A stretch of DNA of 64,000 nt from Bacillota bacterium. GTDB taxonomy: Bacteria > Bacillota > Clostridia > Christensenellales > Aristaeellaceae. Location of the stretch: contig JAEWVC010000008.1 of the NCBI GenBank assembly GCA_023459275.1, forward strand, positions 1 through 64,000, given 5' to 3'. Of the stretch, positions 18,726 to 26,961 are shown piece by piece; position 1 is the stretch's first letter; each line of letters opens with the position of its first letter. The position numbers were made by a program, and so were the translations under genes. Below the pieces are notes generated by a model, which was not told the origin of the DNA, ran no database searches, and worked only from the letters and a program-made list of their open reading frames with translations.

Positions 18726-19558
18726 AACGAAGCATCCCTATCAAAGCACTTTTACACTTTCTGCTAGTCACTGGCTGCTTATTGGCTATATATCCCATGT
18801 TCATCATGGTATCAGGATCCTTCAAGACCGCGGCAGAATTTGCCGCAAATCCAGCCGGACTGCCCCGCAGTTTCACCTTCAACAACTATGTGCGCCTGTG
18901 GAACTACAATTCTGGCCTTATCCTGCGCACCTTTATAAACTCCGTAGGCGTTTCTGGCGCCTATACAGCCTTGACCCTGTTTATTGCTTCACTGGCGGCC
19001 TTTGCCTTTGCCAAGTATTCCTTCAAGGGGAGAAAGATCCTTTTTGCTTTGCTGCTGGCTACCATGATGATTCCTATGGAGGTCAATATTCCTCCTATGT
19101 ATTTGCTTTTTAGCAGGATCAAATGGCTGAATTCCTATCAGGTTCAGGTCCTGCCCGGCATCGCCAACGTTTTTGCGCTCTTCATGATCAGACAATACAT
19201 GGAAAGCATTCCGGATGCCATTATAGAATCCGCCGTGGTGGATGGCGCTGGCCACGGAATGGTATATGCGCGTATCGTCATGCCGGCTGCTAAGCCTGTG
19301 CTAGGTGCTTTGACCATCTTGTTGTTTTTGAACAAATGGAACGATTACATGTGGCCTATGATTATGGTTCACAACCCAAGGATGATGCCCGTCAGTGTTA
19401 TCCTGCCCACACTTAATGACAGTGGTTCCTTACAGTCCATTCCCTGGGAATTGGTGCTTACCGGCTGTTCCATTGTGACCGTGCCCATCATCCTCTGCTT
19501 TCTTCTTTTCCAAGACAGATTCATGCAGAGTATGACCATCGGAGCGGTAAAAGGATAG
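18722..19558 (+). CDS. Sugar ABC transporter permease, MalG type
   Basis: 278 residues, with the MalG-like N-terminus (LLVTGCLLAIYPMFIMVSGSFKT), an EAA loop (IESAVVDGAGHGMVYARIVMP) and the C-terminal MTIGAVKG tail of this subfamily. ATGA overlap with the preceding permease shows coupled translation. Last gene of the operon; an 11-bp hairpin follows. Confidence 0.92.
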   Translation: MKRSIPIKALLHFLLVTGCLLAIYPMFIMVSGSFKTAAEFAANPAGLPRSFTFNNYVRLWNYNSGLILRTFINSVGVSGAYTALTLFIASLAAFAFAKYSFKGRKILFALLLATMMIPMEVNIPPMYLLFSRIKWLNSYQVQVLPGIANVFALFMIRQYMESIPDAIIESAVVDGAGHGMVYARIVMPAAKPVLGALTILLFLNKWNDYMWPMIMVHNPRMMPVSVILPTLNDSGSLQSIPWELVLTGCSIVTVPIILCFLLFQDRFMQSMTIGAVKG

Positions 19559-19565
19559 GCGGCAA

Positions 19566-19592
19566 AACGGCCTGCTGCCATAGCAGGCCGTT
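19566..19592. terminator. Terminator between convergent operons
   Basis: Perfect 11-bp stem AACGGCCTGCT/AGCAGGCCGTT, 5-base loop. On the minus strand it ends in GTTTTGCC, so it suits the sulfatase operon best; on the plus strand the T tract is weak. Confidence 0.65.
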
Positions 19593-19603
19593 CCAACGCG
19601 TAC

Positions 19604-19870
19604 TTACCTTTTCTCCGGCAATAGTCCTATCTTAACCCCCATTACGATGGGATCGAAGAAGAACAGGCATCCGCAGTTGTTGCACTGAAGGCGGACCATC
19701 GGAACGATTTCTCCCAGCCCCTCCACTACCAAGCGGCCCTGTTCATCCAGTGGAACAGCCGCCACCACATTGCCATTTGCGATCCAGTTATTCATGTGGC
19801 AAACGGGGCAATCAGGCCCGCAACCGCGGTCATTTAACGCCTTGAGCATTTCCTTGGTGGAGATTCTCAT
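19604..19870 (-). CDS. Small zinc-ribbon-like protein
   Basis: 88 residues of unknown family. Two cysteine knuckles, C21-P-V-C24 and C63-N-N-C66 (plus C17 and C68), are spaced as in a zinc ribbon with an intervening beta-rich stretch. It starts 14 bases after the sulfatase stop and so is co-transcribed. No signal peptide. The C-terminal half (LQCNNCGCLFFFDP) is hydrophobic. Its job is not known; a metal-binding or protein-interaction role linked to the sulfatase is only a guess from position. Confidence 0.75.
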   Translation of the reverse strand: MRISTKEMLKALNDRGCGPDCPVCHMNNWIANGNVVAAVPLDEQGRLVVEGLGEIVPMVRLQCNNCGCLFFFDPIVMGVKIGLLPEKR

Positions 19871-19884
19871 GATGGTCCTCCTAA

Positions 19885-21309
19885 TTATCCAATTTGCAGC
19901 ATTATCCTGCTATTGAAGGCAGAGGGGGTGCACTTGGCGAGAAAACGTTCCATTTCGGACAGATGCTGGTCCAGTATTTCCTGATAGGCGGGAGTATGCG
20001 CCAGGTTGTGCACCTCATCCGGATCGTTGTCCATATCATAAAGCACGTAGCGGTCCTTCTCCTCCGCCATGTCATAACGTATGCACTTCCACCGTGGTGA
20101 GCGGATCATGAAGGATCTGGGCCTAAGGGTGGACGGATCTATCTGGTACACGCAATAGGCATATTGTTTGTGACAGTCCCCGCCCCTGAAGGCCGCCGAC
20201 AGGTCTGTCCCGGAAATGTTTTCTGGCAGAGGGGCGTCTGCGCCTACGAGAGAGGCGAAAGTTGGAAACAGGTCCACTAGGCTAATCAACTCTTCACAGC
20301 GTCGGCCAGCCGGAATGACCCCGGGCATCCTGGCGATAAGCGGTACACGGGTTGTGGCATCAAACATCAGATCTTTGAACCACAGGCCTTTCTCCCCTGC
20401 CATATCTCCGTGGTCAGAGCAGTAGACCACAAGGGTGTTTTGTGCCAAATCAAGATCATCCAGCAGGTCAATGATCTGGCCAATGGTATGATCCAGGTAA
20501 CTGGTGCTGGCATAATACTTGGAGCGACACAAGCGGATGATATCCTCGGGCAGTCTGTCCCAATGTTCGCTGTGGTAGAGTTTGTTGGCCAGCCAATCGT
20601 CATTGAGATCGCCTGGAATCAGTTCCGGCCAGTGGATGGCTGCAGGGTCGTACATACTGAAGAAGGGCTCTGGGACATTCCATGGCCAGTGGGGGTCATT
20701 GAAGGAGGCGTGAAGGAAAAATTTCTGATCCTTATGCTCTCGGAGGTACCGCTTGGTTTGCTCCAGAAAATATACATCGCGGTGTTCCTGGGGCGTATCC
20801 ACTACCTCCGCCTGGAACATTTCCCTGCACAGTTGCGGCGTGAAAGCACCGAACACTTTGCCGGTATATCCGTCCGTATGGCGGGCGGAATCCCTCCATG
20901 CGGCTGTATGGGACTGTATCACAGCGTCATAATCCAGCGGACCAAGGCGAAAATCATACCCATGATCATGCCATTCGTTGTTGGTATGCATTTTCCCGAT
21001 ACAGGCAGTGGTATAGCCGCAATCATGGAAATAGTGCGCCCATGTGCGGTTCCGTTCATCGAAGTAGTACGGATTGCCAATTTGCCCGTGCTCCTGTGGG
21101 TAGCGCCCCGTAATCATGCTCTGGCGGGTGGGTGCGCAGGCGGGATATGGACAATACGCTTTGGTAAACAGCGTTCCTTCCCGGGCTAGCCGGTCCATAG
21201 TTGGAGTCTGTACGGTGGAATCCCCCGCGCAGCCCATGATTTTGGGATTATGTTCATCGGATGTAATCAACAGCACATTCCAGTCATTTGAGGCTCGATT
21301 GGTGGCCAT
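19885..21309 (-). CDS. Type I sulfatase, cytoplasmic
   Basis: 474 residues; formylglycine-dependent sulfatase that removes sulfate esters. The signature C58-A-P-T-R62 (cysteine type) will be converted to formylglycine by an anaerobic maturase not encoded here. Metal-site features include SDEH near the N-terminus and YCSDHGDMAGEKGLWFKD in the second half. No signal peptide, so it acts on imported sulfated sugars. The ATG at 21309 is preceded by AGGAGG; in-frame codons further upstream overlap the promoter and are not translated. The operator at 21356-21382 and a strong promoter precede it. Neighbouring transporter and sugar-acid genes suggest sulfated galacto-oligosaccharides, but the substrate is unproven. 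Confidence 0.9.
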   Translation of the reverse strand: MATNRASNDWNVLLITSDEHNPKIMGCAGDSTVQTPTMDRLAREGTLFTKAYCPYPACAPTRQSMITGRYPQEHGQIGNPYYFDERNRTWAHYFHDCGYTTACIGKMHTNNEWHDHGYDFRLGPLDYDAVIQSHTAAWRDSARHTDGYTGKVFGAFTPQLCREMFQAEVVDTPQEHRDVYFLEQTKRYLREHKDQKFFLHASFNDPHWPWNVPEPFFSMYDPAAIHWPELIPGDLNDDWLANKLYHSEHWDRLPEDIIRLCRSKYYASTSYLDHTIGQIIDLLDDLDLAQNTLVVYCSDHGDMAGEKGLWFKDLMFDATTRVPLIARMPGVIPAGRRCEELISLVDLFPTFASLVGADAPLPENISGTDLSAAFRGGDCHKQYAYCVYQIDPSTLRPRSFMIRSPRWKCIRYDMAEEKDRYVLYDMDNDPDEVHNLAHTPAYQEILDQHLSEMERFLAKCTPSAFNSRIMLQIG

Positions 21310-21355
21310 GGAACTCCTCCTAATAGTCCAGCGGTGTGATTCGCGGATAATGAGA

Positions 21356-21382
21356 TATATATAAAAACTAATTTTATATATA
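21356..21382. promoter_or_regulatory. Operator palindrome, sulfatase operon
   Basis: TATATATAAAA-N5-TTTTATATATA, perfect 11-bp arms, just downstream of the minus-strand -10 and covering the start site. Same design as the palindrome before the aldehyde dehydrogenase operon. Confidence 0.7.
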
Positions 21383-21385
21383 AAT

Positions 21386-21414
21386 AGTATACTCCGTCTG
21401 GTCGCATCTGTCAA
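21386..21414 (-). promoter_or_regulatory. Promoter of the sulfatase operon
   Basis: Minus strand: TTGACA (21409-21414), 17-base spacer, TATACT (21386-21391). The start site would fall near 21379, inside the operator. Confidence 0.75.
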
Positions 21415-21423
21415 GGATATGGA

Positions 21424-21452
21424 TTGAAAAAGTCAATACCCCATGGTATATT
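21424..21452 (+). promoter_or_regulatory. Promoter of the first IclR gene
   Basis: TTGAAA (21424-21429), 17-base spacer, TATATT (21447-21452), ending 45 bases before the start codon. Confidence 0.6.
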
Positions 21453-21497
21453 GTGAAATAAGCAGAAATTGATGTGTCAGAGAAAGAGAGGAGAAAA

Positions 21498-22268
21498 ATG
21501 GCCAAGAAATACCAAGCCCCAGCCGCAGAGAAACTGCTTAGCATCGTCGAACTGATGGCCACGCAGTATCGGCCTTATGCTGTAACAGAAATTGCCTCAA
21601 AATTGGGCATTACTGTAAATTCCGCCTTCCGCATCCTCAAGGAACTGGAAGAGCACGAGTATGTGCAGAAAGATCCCAGCTCCATGGCATACAGGCTGAC
21701 TGGAAAACTTTACTATCTCGGCAGTTTGGTGGGAGCGCATATGAGCTTCCGCTCCACTGCCTCCGGATATATGGATGAAATTGCTGACTTGACAGGAGAA
21801 ACCACCCTTCTGGCCATCCTGGATGACCATTTCAACACCATTGTTATCGACCAGGTAGTAAGCAAACAGATGGTAAAGTTTATCTCCACCGTAGGCGGAA
21901 CGTATCCTACCAATACCTCCGTATTAGGGAAGGCAATGCTCTCTGTGCTGCCGGAAGATCGACTGGCAAAGTTCTTCAGCATATATACCCTGCAAAAGGC
22001 AACAGAAAAAAGCATCACTGATTCTCGGGTTTTACGGGAGGAACTGGCCTCTATCCGCAAGATTGGTTATGCGGTGGATGATGAAGAAAGCTGTATTGGT
22101 ATCCGTTGTGTGGGCGTTCCCATCGTGGACGAGCGAAAGATATTGCTTGGATCGCTATGCATTTCCTGCCCGGCGTATCGACTGGACAAGGACAATATTG
22201 CCAAGGCTGGCCAGGTTTTGATGCATTTTGCGGATGTGATCATGCGTAAGATCGGTGCAAAGGGATGA
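21498..22268 (+). CDS. IclR-family transcriptional regulator
   Basis: 256 residues from the ATG at 21498, which has AGGAG just upstream; an in-frame GTG at 21474 would place the Shine-Dalgarno inside the gene. N-terminal winged helix-turn-helix (VTEIASKLGITVNSAFRILKEL), then the IclR effector domain from about residue 75 (TGETTLLAILDDHFNTIVIDQV, GKAMLSVLPEDRL, CIGIRCVGVPIVD). Divergent from the sulfatase operon with its own promoter, so it is the best candidate to bind the AT-rich palindromes in front of the sulfatase and aldehyde dehydrogenase operons. The effector is probably a pathway intermediate such as a keto-deoxy sugar acid. Confidence 0.92.
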   Translation: MAKKYQAPAAEKLLSIVELMATQYRPYAVTEIASKLGITVNSAFRILKELEEHEYVQKDPSSMAYRLTGKLYYLGSLVGAHMSFRSTASGYMDEIADLTGETTLLAILDDHFNTIVIDQVVSKQMVKFISTVGGTYPTNTSVLGKAMLSVLPEDRLAKFFSIYTLQKATEKSITDSRVLREELASIRKIGYAVDDEESCIGIRCVGVPIVDERKILLGSLCISCPAYRLDKDNIAKAGQVLMHFADVIMRKIGAKG

Positions 22269-22341
22269 GTTTCAGAAAAATCTGTTTAAACTGGCAAGGG
22301 GGACGGAAACACTTCCGGCTAGGGTCCGGATTATTTGGATG

Positions 22342-23139
22342 TCAATATTCCGCATGCATGCCCATATCATAATAGCCAAGCTTGCATGATAGCTCCATCG
22401 CCTGATCCATCACGTTGCTGTGGATACGGTCGAATTCAGCCTGAAAGCGCTCGGGCGTCGTAGTAGCGCTGAGGGCGGCGATTGGCACGCCCATACGCGA
22501 ACGAATGGGTGCCGCCAAACAGCAGCAATTCATGCCGACCCCCTGCAGATCGGTTGCATACCCCCGGGTGCGACACTGCTTCAACTCCGTCTGTAACTGC
22601 TGCAGATCCGTTATTGAGTGGGATGTACGCGGCCGCAGGCCGTATTTTTGCACTAACTGCAGCATTTCCTCTGCTGGAAGGTAGCTGAGTAGTATCTTGC
22701 CCATGGCTGTCTGTGTGGCGGGGCTACGTCTGCCTAGGATCGTATAAGCCGTCTCCACTGTTCCACATGTTGCATAGCTTAAGTGGAATGTATCGCACTT
22801 GTACAGTACCGAAAGATTTGCGTTCATGGAAAGCGTATGACACAACTCATCAAGGTTTGCCTGACCTAGCCTGCGTACTTCGTAGCGGCTTAGTGCCACA
22901 CCAGCCAGCCCAACGATATGCAGGCTCAACGAATACATGTGTGTGATGGGATCACGCTCAATAAAGCCAGCGTCCTCCACTGCCTGCAGATGCCGGTAGA
23001 GTGTCGCCGTGGGCAGGTCAAGACGCCGGCCGATCTCAGCCGCCGGCAGTTCCGGTTGCTGATAAGTGAAGCAGTTGAGCACCTGCATCATCTTTTCTAT
23101 TGATGTGGAAGTCTGCAACCCTTTTCCGTTCTTTGTCAC
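22342..23139 (-). CDS. IclR-family transcriptional regulator
   Basis: 265 residues from a GTG start. Helix-turn-helix PAAEIGRRLDLPTATLYRHLQAV, then an effector domain with GKILLSYLPAEEM and GVGMNCCCLAAPIRSRMG. Divergent from the DapA-type aldolase operon (348-base gap), which it probably controls through the site at 23338-23350. It is only distantly similar to the other IclR protein, so two separate circuits are likely. Confidence 0.92.
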   Translation of the reverse strand: MTKNGKGLQTSTSIEKMMQVLNCFTYQQPELPAAEIGRRLDLPTATLYRHLQAVEDAGFIERDPITHMYSLSLHIVGLAGVALSRYEVRRLGQANLDELCHTLSMNANLSVLYKCDTFHLSYATCGTVETAYTILGRRSPATQTAMGKILLSYLPAEEMLQLVQKYGLRPRTSHSITDLQQLQTELKQCRTRGYATDLQGVGMNCCCLAAPIRSRMGVPIAALSATTTPERFQAEFDRIHSNVMDQAMELSCKLGYYDMGMHAEY

Positions 23140-23299
23140 CGAGTTACCTTCCCCCTTACTATTTTATGTTCCCATTCTATGAGAAGACATATCCGCAATT
23201 CATCGATATATCAAGAATACACTAAAAAAATCTAGAAATCAATAGCTATGGGGCCTATATAATTCTCAATAGATAGGAATAGGTTCTCCAATAACAGAA

Positions 23300-23328
23300 T
23301 TGACACCCATGGAACGCGTTTTTATAAT
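23300..23328 (+). promoter_or_regulatory. Consensus promoter of the aldolase operon
   Basis: TTGACA (23300-23305), 17-base spacer, TATAAT (23323-23328): perfect consensus. The start site falls near 23335, leaving a leader of about 150 bases before the aldolase gene. Confidence 0.8.
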
Positions 23329-23337
23329 AATGGTGAT

Positions 23338-23350
23338 AACAGCCGCTGTT
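23338..23350. promoter_or_regulatory. Candidate operator of the aldolase operon
   Basis: AACAGC-C-GCTGTT, a perfect 6-bp inverted repeat a few bases downstream of the expected start site. The position suits repression, probably by the divergent IclR regulator. Confidence 0.5.
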
Positions 23351-23486
23351 GTTTGGGACAAATCGAAAAATGCATAGCGAATATCCCCCGGCCGTACAGA
23401 GGCGCATGAAAGTGCTGTGAGCTTTCCGTAGGCACAGGGCTGGAGTACGCCATTGCAAACATCATTCATGAAAGCAAGGAGAGCAT

Positions 23487-24392
23487 ATGGGGAAAGAAGC
23501 CATGCGGGGTATCTATACGATCCCATCCACCCCCTTCCATGAGAACGGCTCCATTGATGTCGACGGATTCAGGAACATTGTTGAATTCTGCGTAGCATGT
23601 GGCGCTCACGGTCTTGTCTATCCGGTAAACGCTAGCGAATATACCTCGCTGAGCGATTCGGAAAGGTTCACACTCGCAAAGGCTCTCGTGGAAACGGCCG
23701 CCGGAAGGATCCCTACAGTGATCGGAGTAGCCGCTACCTGCAAAGAAAACGCGGCCAGATTTGCGACGCACGCCAAGGATATTGGTGCCAGTGCCGTCAT
23801 CGCCATGCCACCGTATATCAAATCGAAGGGTTTTTCCGACGAGAGCATCTTTTCATATTATCAAGCCATCTCGGATGCCGCGAAAATTCCGGTGTTCATC
23901 CAGAATTATGAGCCGCCTGTGGGCACAAATATGAGCGCTGCATTCCTGCTCAAGCTATGTAGGGAAATCGAATATGTGCAGTATGTAAAGGAAGAAACTG
24001 TGCCCAGCACATTGAAGATGCAGAAATTGTTTGATGATAACACAGGGGAATGCAAAGGCGTCTTCGGAGGTTCTGGGTGTAGGTACATAATTGAGGAATA
24101 CCGGAGAGGTACGGCTGGTAACATGCCCGGATGCCATGTGACCGATGTGTGTGTCGCCCTATGGGACGCCTTGGAAAGCGGAGAGCAAGAAAAGGCAAAG
24201 CAAATTTACAAGGATATGTCGCCCCTTTTCTTTTTCGAAACCCAGTTCACCAGCGTTTACAAGGAAGTCTTGAAGATCAGGGGGATCATCAAGAGTGCTT
24301 ACACTCGGAACAACTCCTACTGCATAGATGATACTGGCATGAAATATCTCAACGAGGTCTTAAGTATCCTGAAGCCCTATATGAAGGTTTGA
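23487..24392 (+). CDS. DapA/NanA-family aldolase
   Basis: 301 residues; dihydrodipicolinate synthase/N-acetylneuraminate lyase superfamily, forming a Schiff base with pyruvate. Catalytic Y141 (FIQNYEPP) and Lys168 (YVKEET) are present. The usual GTTGE loop is replaced by PVNASEYTSLS, which argues against true DapA. In this operon, with a sugar-acid dehydratase next, a 2-keto-3-deoxy-aldonate aldolase giving pyruvate plus a short aldehyde is most likely. AAGGAG lies about six bases before the ATG. First gene of the operon, 27 bases before the dehydratase. Confidence 0.9.
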   Translation: MGKEAMRGIYTIPSTPFHENGSIDVDGFRNIVEFCVACGAHGLVYPVNASEYTSLSDSERFTLAKALVETAAGRIPTVIGVAATCKENAARFATHAKDIGASAVIAMPPYIKSKGFSDESIFSYYQAISDAAKIPVFIQNYEPPVGTNMSAAFLLKLCREIEYVQYVKEETVPSTLKMQKLFDDNTGECKGVFGGSGCRYIIEEYRRGTAGNMPGCHVTDVCVALWDALESGEQEKAKQIYKDMSPLFFFETQFTSVYKEVLKIRGIIKSAYTRNNSYCIDDTGMKYLNEVLSILKPYMKV

Positions 24393-24419
24393 AAACGCGA
24401 AGGGCGGACTGATCAAGGC

Positions 24420-25556
24420 ATGAGAATCACAAAAATCAAAAAGTTCATCGTCGGCAACACTTTCAAGAACTGGATGTTTGTCAAGGTTTATACGGACGAA
24501 GGGTTGGTGGGGCTTGGCGAAGCCACAGACGGGCTGTCAACCATGTCCCAGGCGGCCAGCCTAGACGAGCTTGAAGATCTTGTCATCGGCCAGAACCCAA
24601 TGTATCCGGAGAGACTCTGGCAGTTCCTGTATAAAAAATTGTACCTGAAGGCCAACATTGCAGTGAATGGCATCACCCTGGCCTGCTGGGATATTTTAGG
24701 GAAAGCGTTGGGAGTGCCCGTATGGCAGTTGTTAGGCGGAAAACAGCGTGACAGGCTCCGCCTGTACGCCAACGGCTGGTATACAGGACCCAGAAATCCT
24801 GAATCCTATGCCGAAGCCGCATTGGACATGAAGAAGAAAGGATATACGGCGTTGAAATTTGATCCGTTCGGGAAAGCGTACATGTCCATCAGTCATGAAG
24901 AAGAAAAGGTCTCCCAATCCTTGGTAGAGGCTGTTCGGATGGCCGTGGGAACGGATGTAGATTTATGCATTGAGGCCCACGATAGGTTCTCGATACCGGA
25001 TGCGATTCGGATTGGCCGGTGGCTTGAGGCATATTCGCCCATGTTTCTGGAGGCCCCTGTCCATACCTGTGACGTGGAGGCAGCGGAAACAGTGGCCAGG
25101 GCTATCCATGTACCGGTGGCCACCGGTGAACAGTTTCACACGCTGAGGGAGTTCATCGATTTTTCAAGGGCCAGGTCCATCGCCTACGTGCAGCCGGAGG
25201 TTATGAACCTGGGGCTTTACGTGACACTTAAAGCATGCGCCATATCGGAGGCCAACCATCAGCTGGTGGCGTGCCATCAGGCGCAAAGTCCCTTCTGCAC
25301 AGCTGTAAACGCGCACATCCATGCCATAGTTCCCAACTTCTTGATACAGGAATGCTTTGATGACACGCTATGGTCCGGCGTATGGGATTTACTGGAGGGG
25401 GTCCCCAGGGCAAAGGACGGTTTCATTGAGGTCCCCGACAAGCCCGGCTGGGGTGTCGAGCTGAACGAGACGGAATGCGAGAAATATCCCTACTCCCCCA
25501 AAAACTTTCTAAGGCTGTTTGATGACGGATGGGAGTCAAGGTTGGGTGAGAGATGA
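24420..25556 (+). CDS. Galactonate-dehydratase-like enolase-superfamily enzyme
   Basis: 378 residues, similar in layout to DgoD/GalD-type dehydratases. K146-F-D148 in ALKFDPFG; first metal-ligand region E185-A-H187-D-R; further ligands E211 (FLEAP) and E237 (ATGEQF); catalytic His286 (ACHQAQSPF). DgoD has D-F-H-G-R at the first position, so the first ligand here appears to be Glu instead of Asp. Dehydrates an aldonic acid to its 2-keto-3-deoxy form, which the upstream DapA-type aldolase would split. The exact sugar acid is unknown; it differs from the minus-strand family member at 11121 in subgroup. Confidence 0.88.
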   Translation: MRITKIKKFIVGNTFKNWMFVKVYTDEGLVGLGEATDGLSTMSQAASLDELEDLVIGQNPMYPERLWQFLYKKLYLKANIAVNGITLACWDILGKALGVPVWQLLGGKQRDRLRLYANGWYTGPRNPESYAEAALDMKKKGYTALKFDPFGKAYMSISHEEEKVSQSLVEAVRMAVGTDVDLCIEAHDRFSIPDAIRIGRWLEAYSPMFLEAPVHTCDVEAAETVARAIHVPVATGEQFHTLREFIDFSRARSIAYVQPEVMNLGLYVTLKACAISEANHQLVACHQAQSPFCTAVNAHIHAIVPNFLIQECFDDTLWSGVWDLLEGVPRAKDGFIEVPDKPGWGVELNETECEKYPYSPKNFLRLFDDGWESRLGER

Positions 25557-25594
25557 TGAGAAATCATCTTGATAATAAGGAGGTAAAGGTTCGC

Positions 25595-26902
25595 ATGAGA
25601 AAGCAAAGGTTTCTGGTAATTGCATTGATTCTTGCAGCAGCGATCATCCTGCCTGTATTCGCAAGTGCAGGCGAAGTAACGCAGATCACTCACTGGTCAT
25701 GGAGTAACGGGGCTTGCTATGGCGCCGCGTGGGAGCTTTTCACCCAAAAGCACCCCGAGTATGCAGGGATCACGTATACCTTCACATCTCAGGGCGGCTC
25801 ATCCCAGGACATGATGCAGAAAATCATGCTGTCCTATGCCGCTGGTTCCGAGGTTCCCGACGTGATCGAGATGAACTTCAAACTAAACCCTATGCTCATT
25901 GAGAGTGGGGTTGCCGCCGATATCACGGAGATCATTGCGCCCTATAAGGACAAGGTTCCCGAATACGTTTGGAACTCCGCGATGAAGGATGGCAGGATGT
26001 ATGGTATCCCGCTGCGCGGCAATTCCTCCATGATGCTTTACCGTGAAGATCTGTGTACTGCCGCTGGAATCGATATGACAACTGTTAAAACATGGGACGA
26101 TTTCTTCGCGGCCGGCAACAAATTCATGCAGTATTACACTGCCAGGAATGAGGATATCTATTGGACGACAATTTCTCCGGACAAACCATGCAATCTCTGG
26201 GGAGAGATATTCTTCGGGCAGCAGGACATGGGGTTCTTTGATGAGAACGGCGAATGCATCGTCGATACGGATCCCCGTGCCATCGATGCCCTCAAAACCA
26301 TCTATAGGATCTACTCCGAGGGCCTTTCCACAAAGCTTACGGACCTGACTCCCAGTTGGTATGGCGCACTTTCTGAGGGCAAGGTGGGTTGCATCCTCAC
26401 AGCTGGCTGGATGACTTCCATCATGATGCAGAATGTTCCCGATGCTGACGGGCTGTGGAGGATTGCACCTTATCCGACCTTCGCCAGTGGCAAGCAGAGC
26501 ATGCAGGGAACAATGGGCTATACAATTCTGACAACGGACAAAAAAAAGCAAGAGATTGCTGCCCGCGCTTTACTTGAAACAGCGTATGATGACGAAACGT
26601 GCTATACCCTTGAGGAAAAGACAGTAACCAACATGTCCCTGAACATCTTTATGAAGAATCCGCCACAATCCGGAAGTTTTGAAAAGCTGAATGCCTTCTT
26701 TGGCGGGCAGAACGTGAAAGCCGTTGACATGGAGCTCCTTTCCAACGCCACGCTTCACAAATATACACCGGCGTTTGCCGAAGTGCTCAATATACTCAAC
26801 ACCGAAATGGCGAAGGCCATCAGCGACCAAAAAACGATCGACGAGGCGATTGCCGATATGGGCAAAACCATACGCCAGCAGGTAGGCTTGTCTAAATACT
26901 GA
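25595..26902 (+). CDS. Sugar ABC transporter binding protein, family 1
   Basis: 435 residues. Signal peptide about 1-25 (FLVIALILAAAIILPVFASA), no lipobox Cys. Mature protein begins with EVTQITHWSW and carries VPDVIEMNF, MYGIPLRGNSSMMLYRED and typical ligand-site aromatics. Start chosen at 25595 because AAGGAGG lies upstream and the signal peptide begins there; in-frame ATGs at 25553 and 25556 overlap the dehydratase stop. Third gene of the operon, followed by a hairpin and two permeases. Confidence 0.92.
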   Translation: MRKQRFLVIALILAAAIILPVFASAGEVTQITHWSWSNGACYGAAWELFTQKHPEYAGITYTFTSQGGSSQDMMQKIMLSYAAGSEVPDVIEMNFKLNPMLIESGVAADITEIIAPYKDKVPEYVWNSAMKDGRMYGIPLRGNSSMMLYREDLCTAAGIDMTTVKTWDDFFAAGNKFMQYYTARNEDIYWTTISPDKPCNLWGEIFFGQQDMGFFDENGECIVDTDPRAIDALKTIYRIYSEGLSTKLTDLTPSWYGALSEGKVGCILTAGWMTSIMMQNVPDADGLWRIAPYPTFASGKQSMQGTMGYTILTTDKKKQEIAARALLETAYDDETCYTLEEKTVTNMSLNIFMKNPPQSGSFEKLNAFFGGQNVKAVDMELLSNATLHKYTPAFAEVLNILNTEMAKAISDQKTIDEAIADMGKTIRQQVGLSKY

Positions 26903-26911
26903 TCGACACGG

Positions 26912-26944
26912 TCAGGACGGGGGCCGCAAACGCTTCCGTCCTGA
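26912..26944 (+). promoter_or_regulatory. Intercistronic hairpin after binding-protein gene
   Basis: 9-bp stem TCAGGACGG/CCGTCCTGA with a 15-base loop, without a T tract, between the binding protein and the first permease. Confidence 0.6.
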
Positions 26945-26961
26945 TCCTTCAATGGTGATGT

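Noticed and set aside
23335..23486. Riboswitch in the 150-base leader of the aldolase operon
   Set aside because: No known aptamer core and no terminator or Shine-Dalgarno-masking alternative could be drawn; the palindrome near the start site explains control better.
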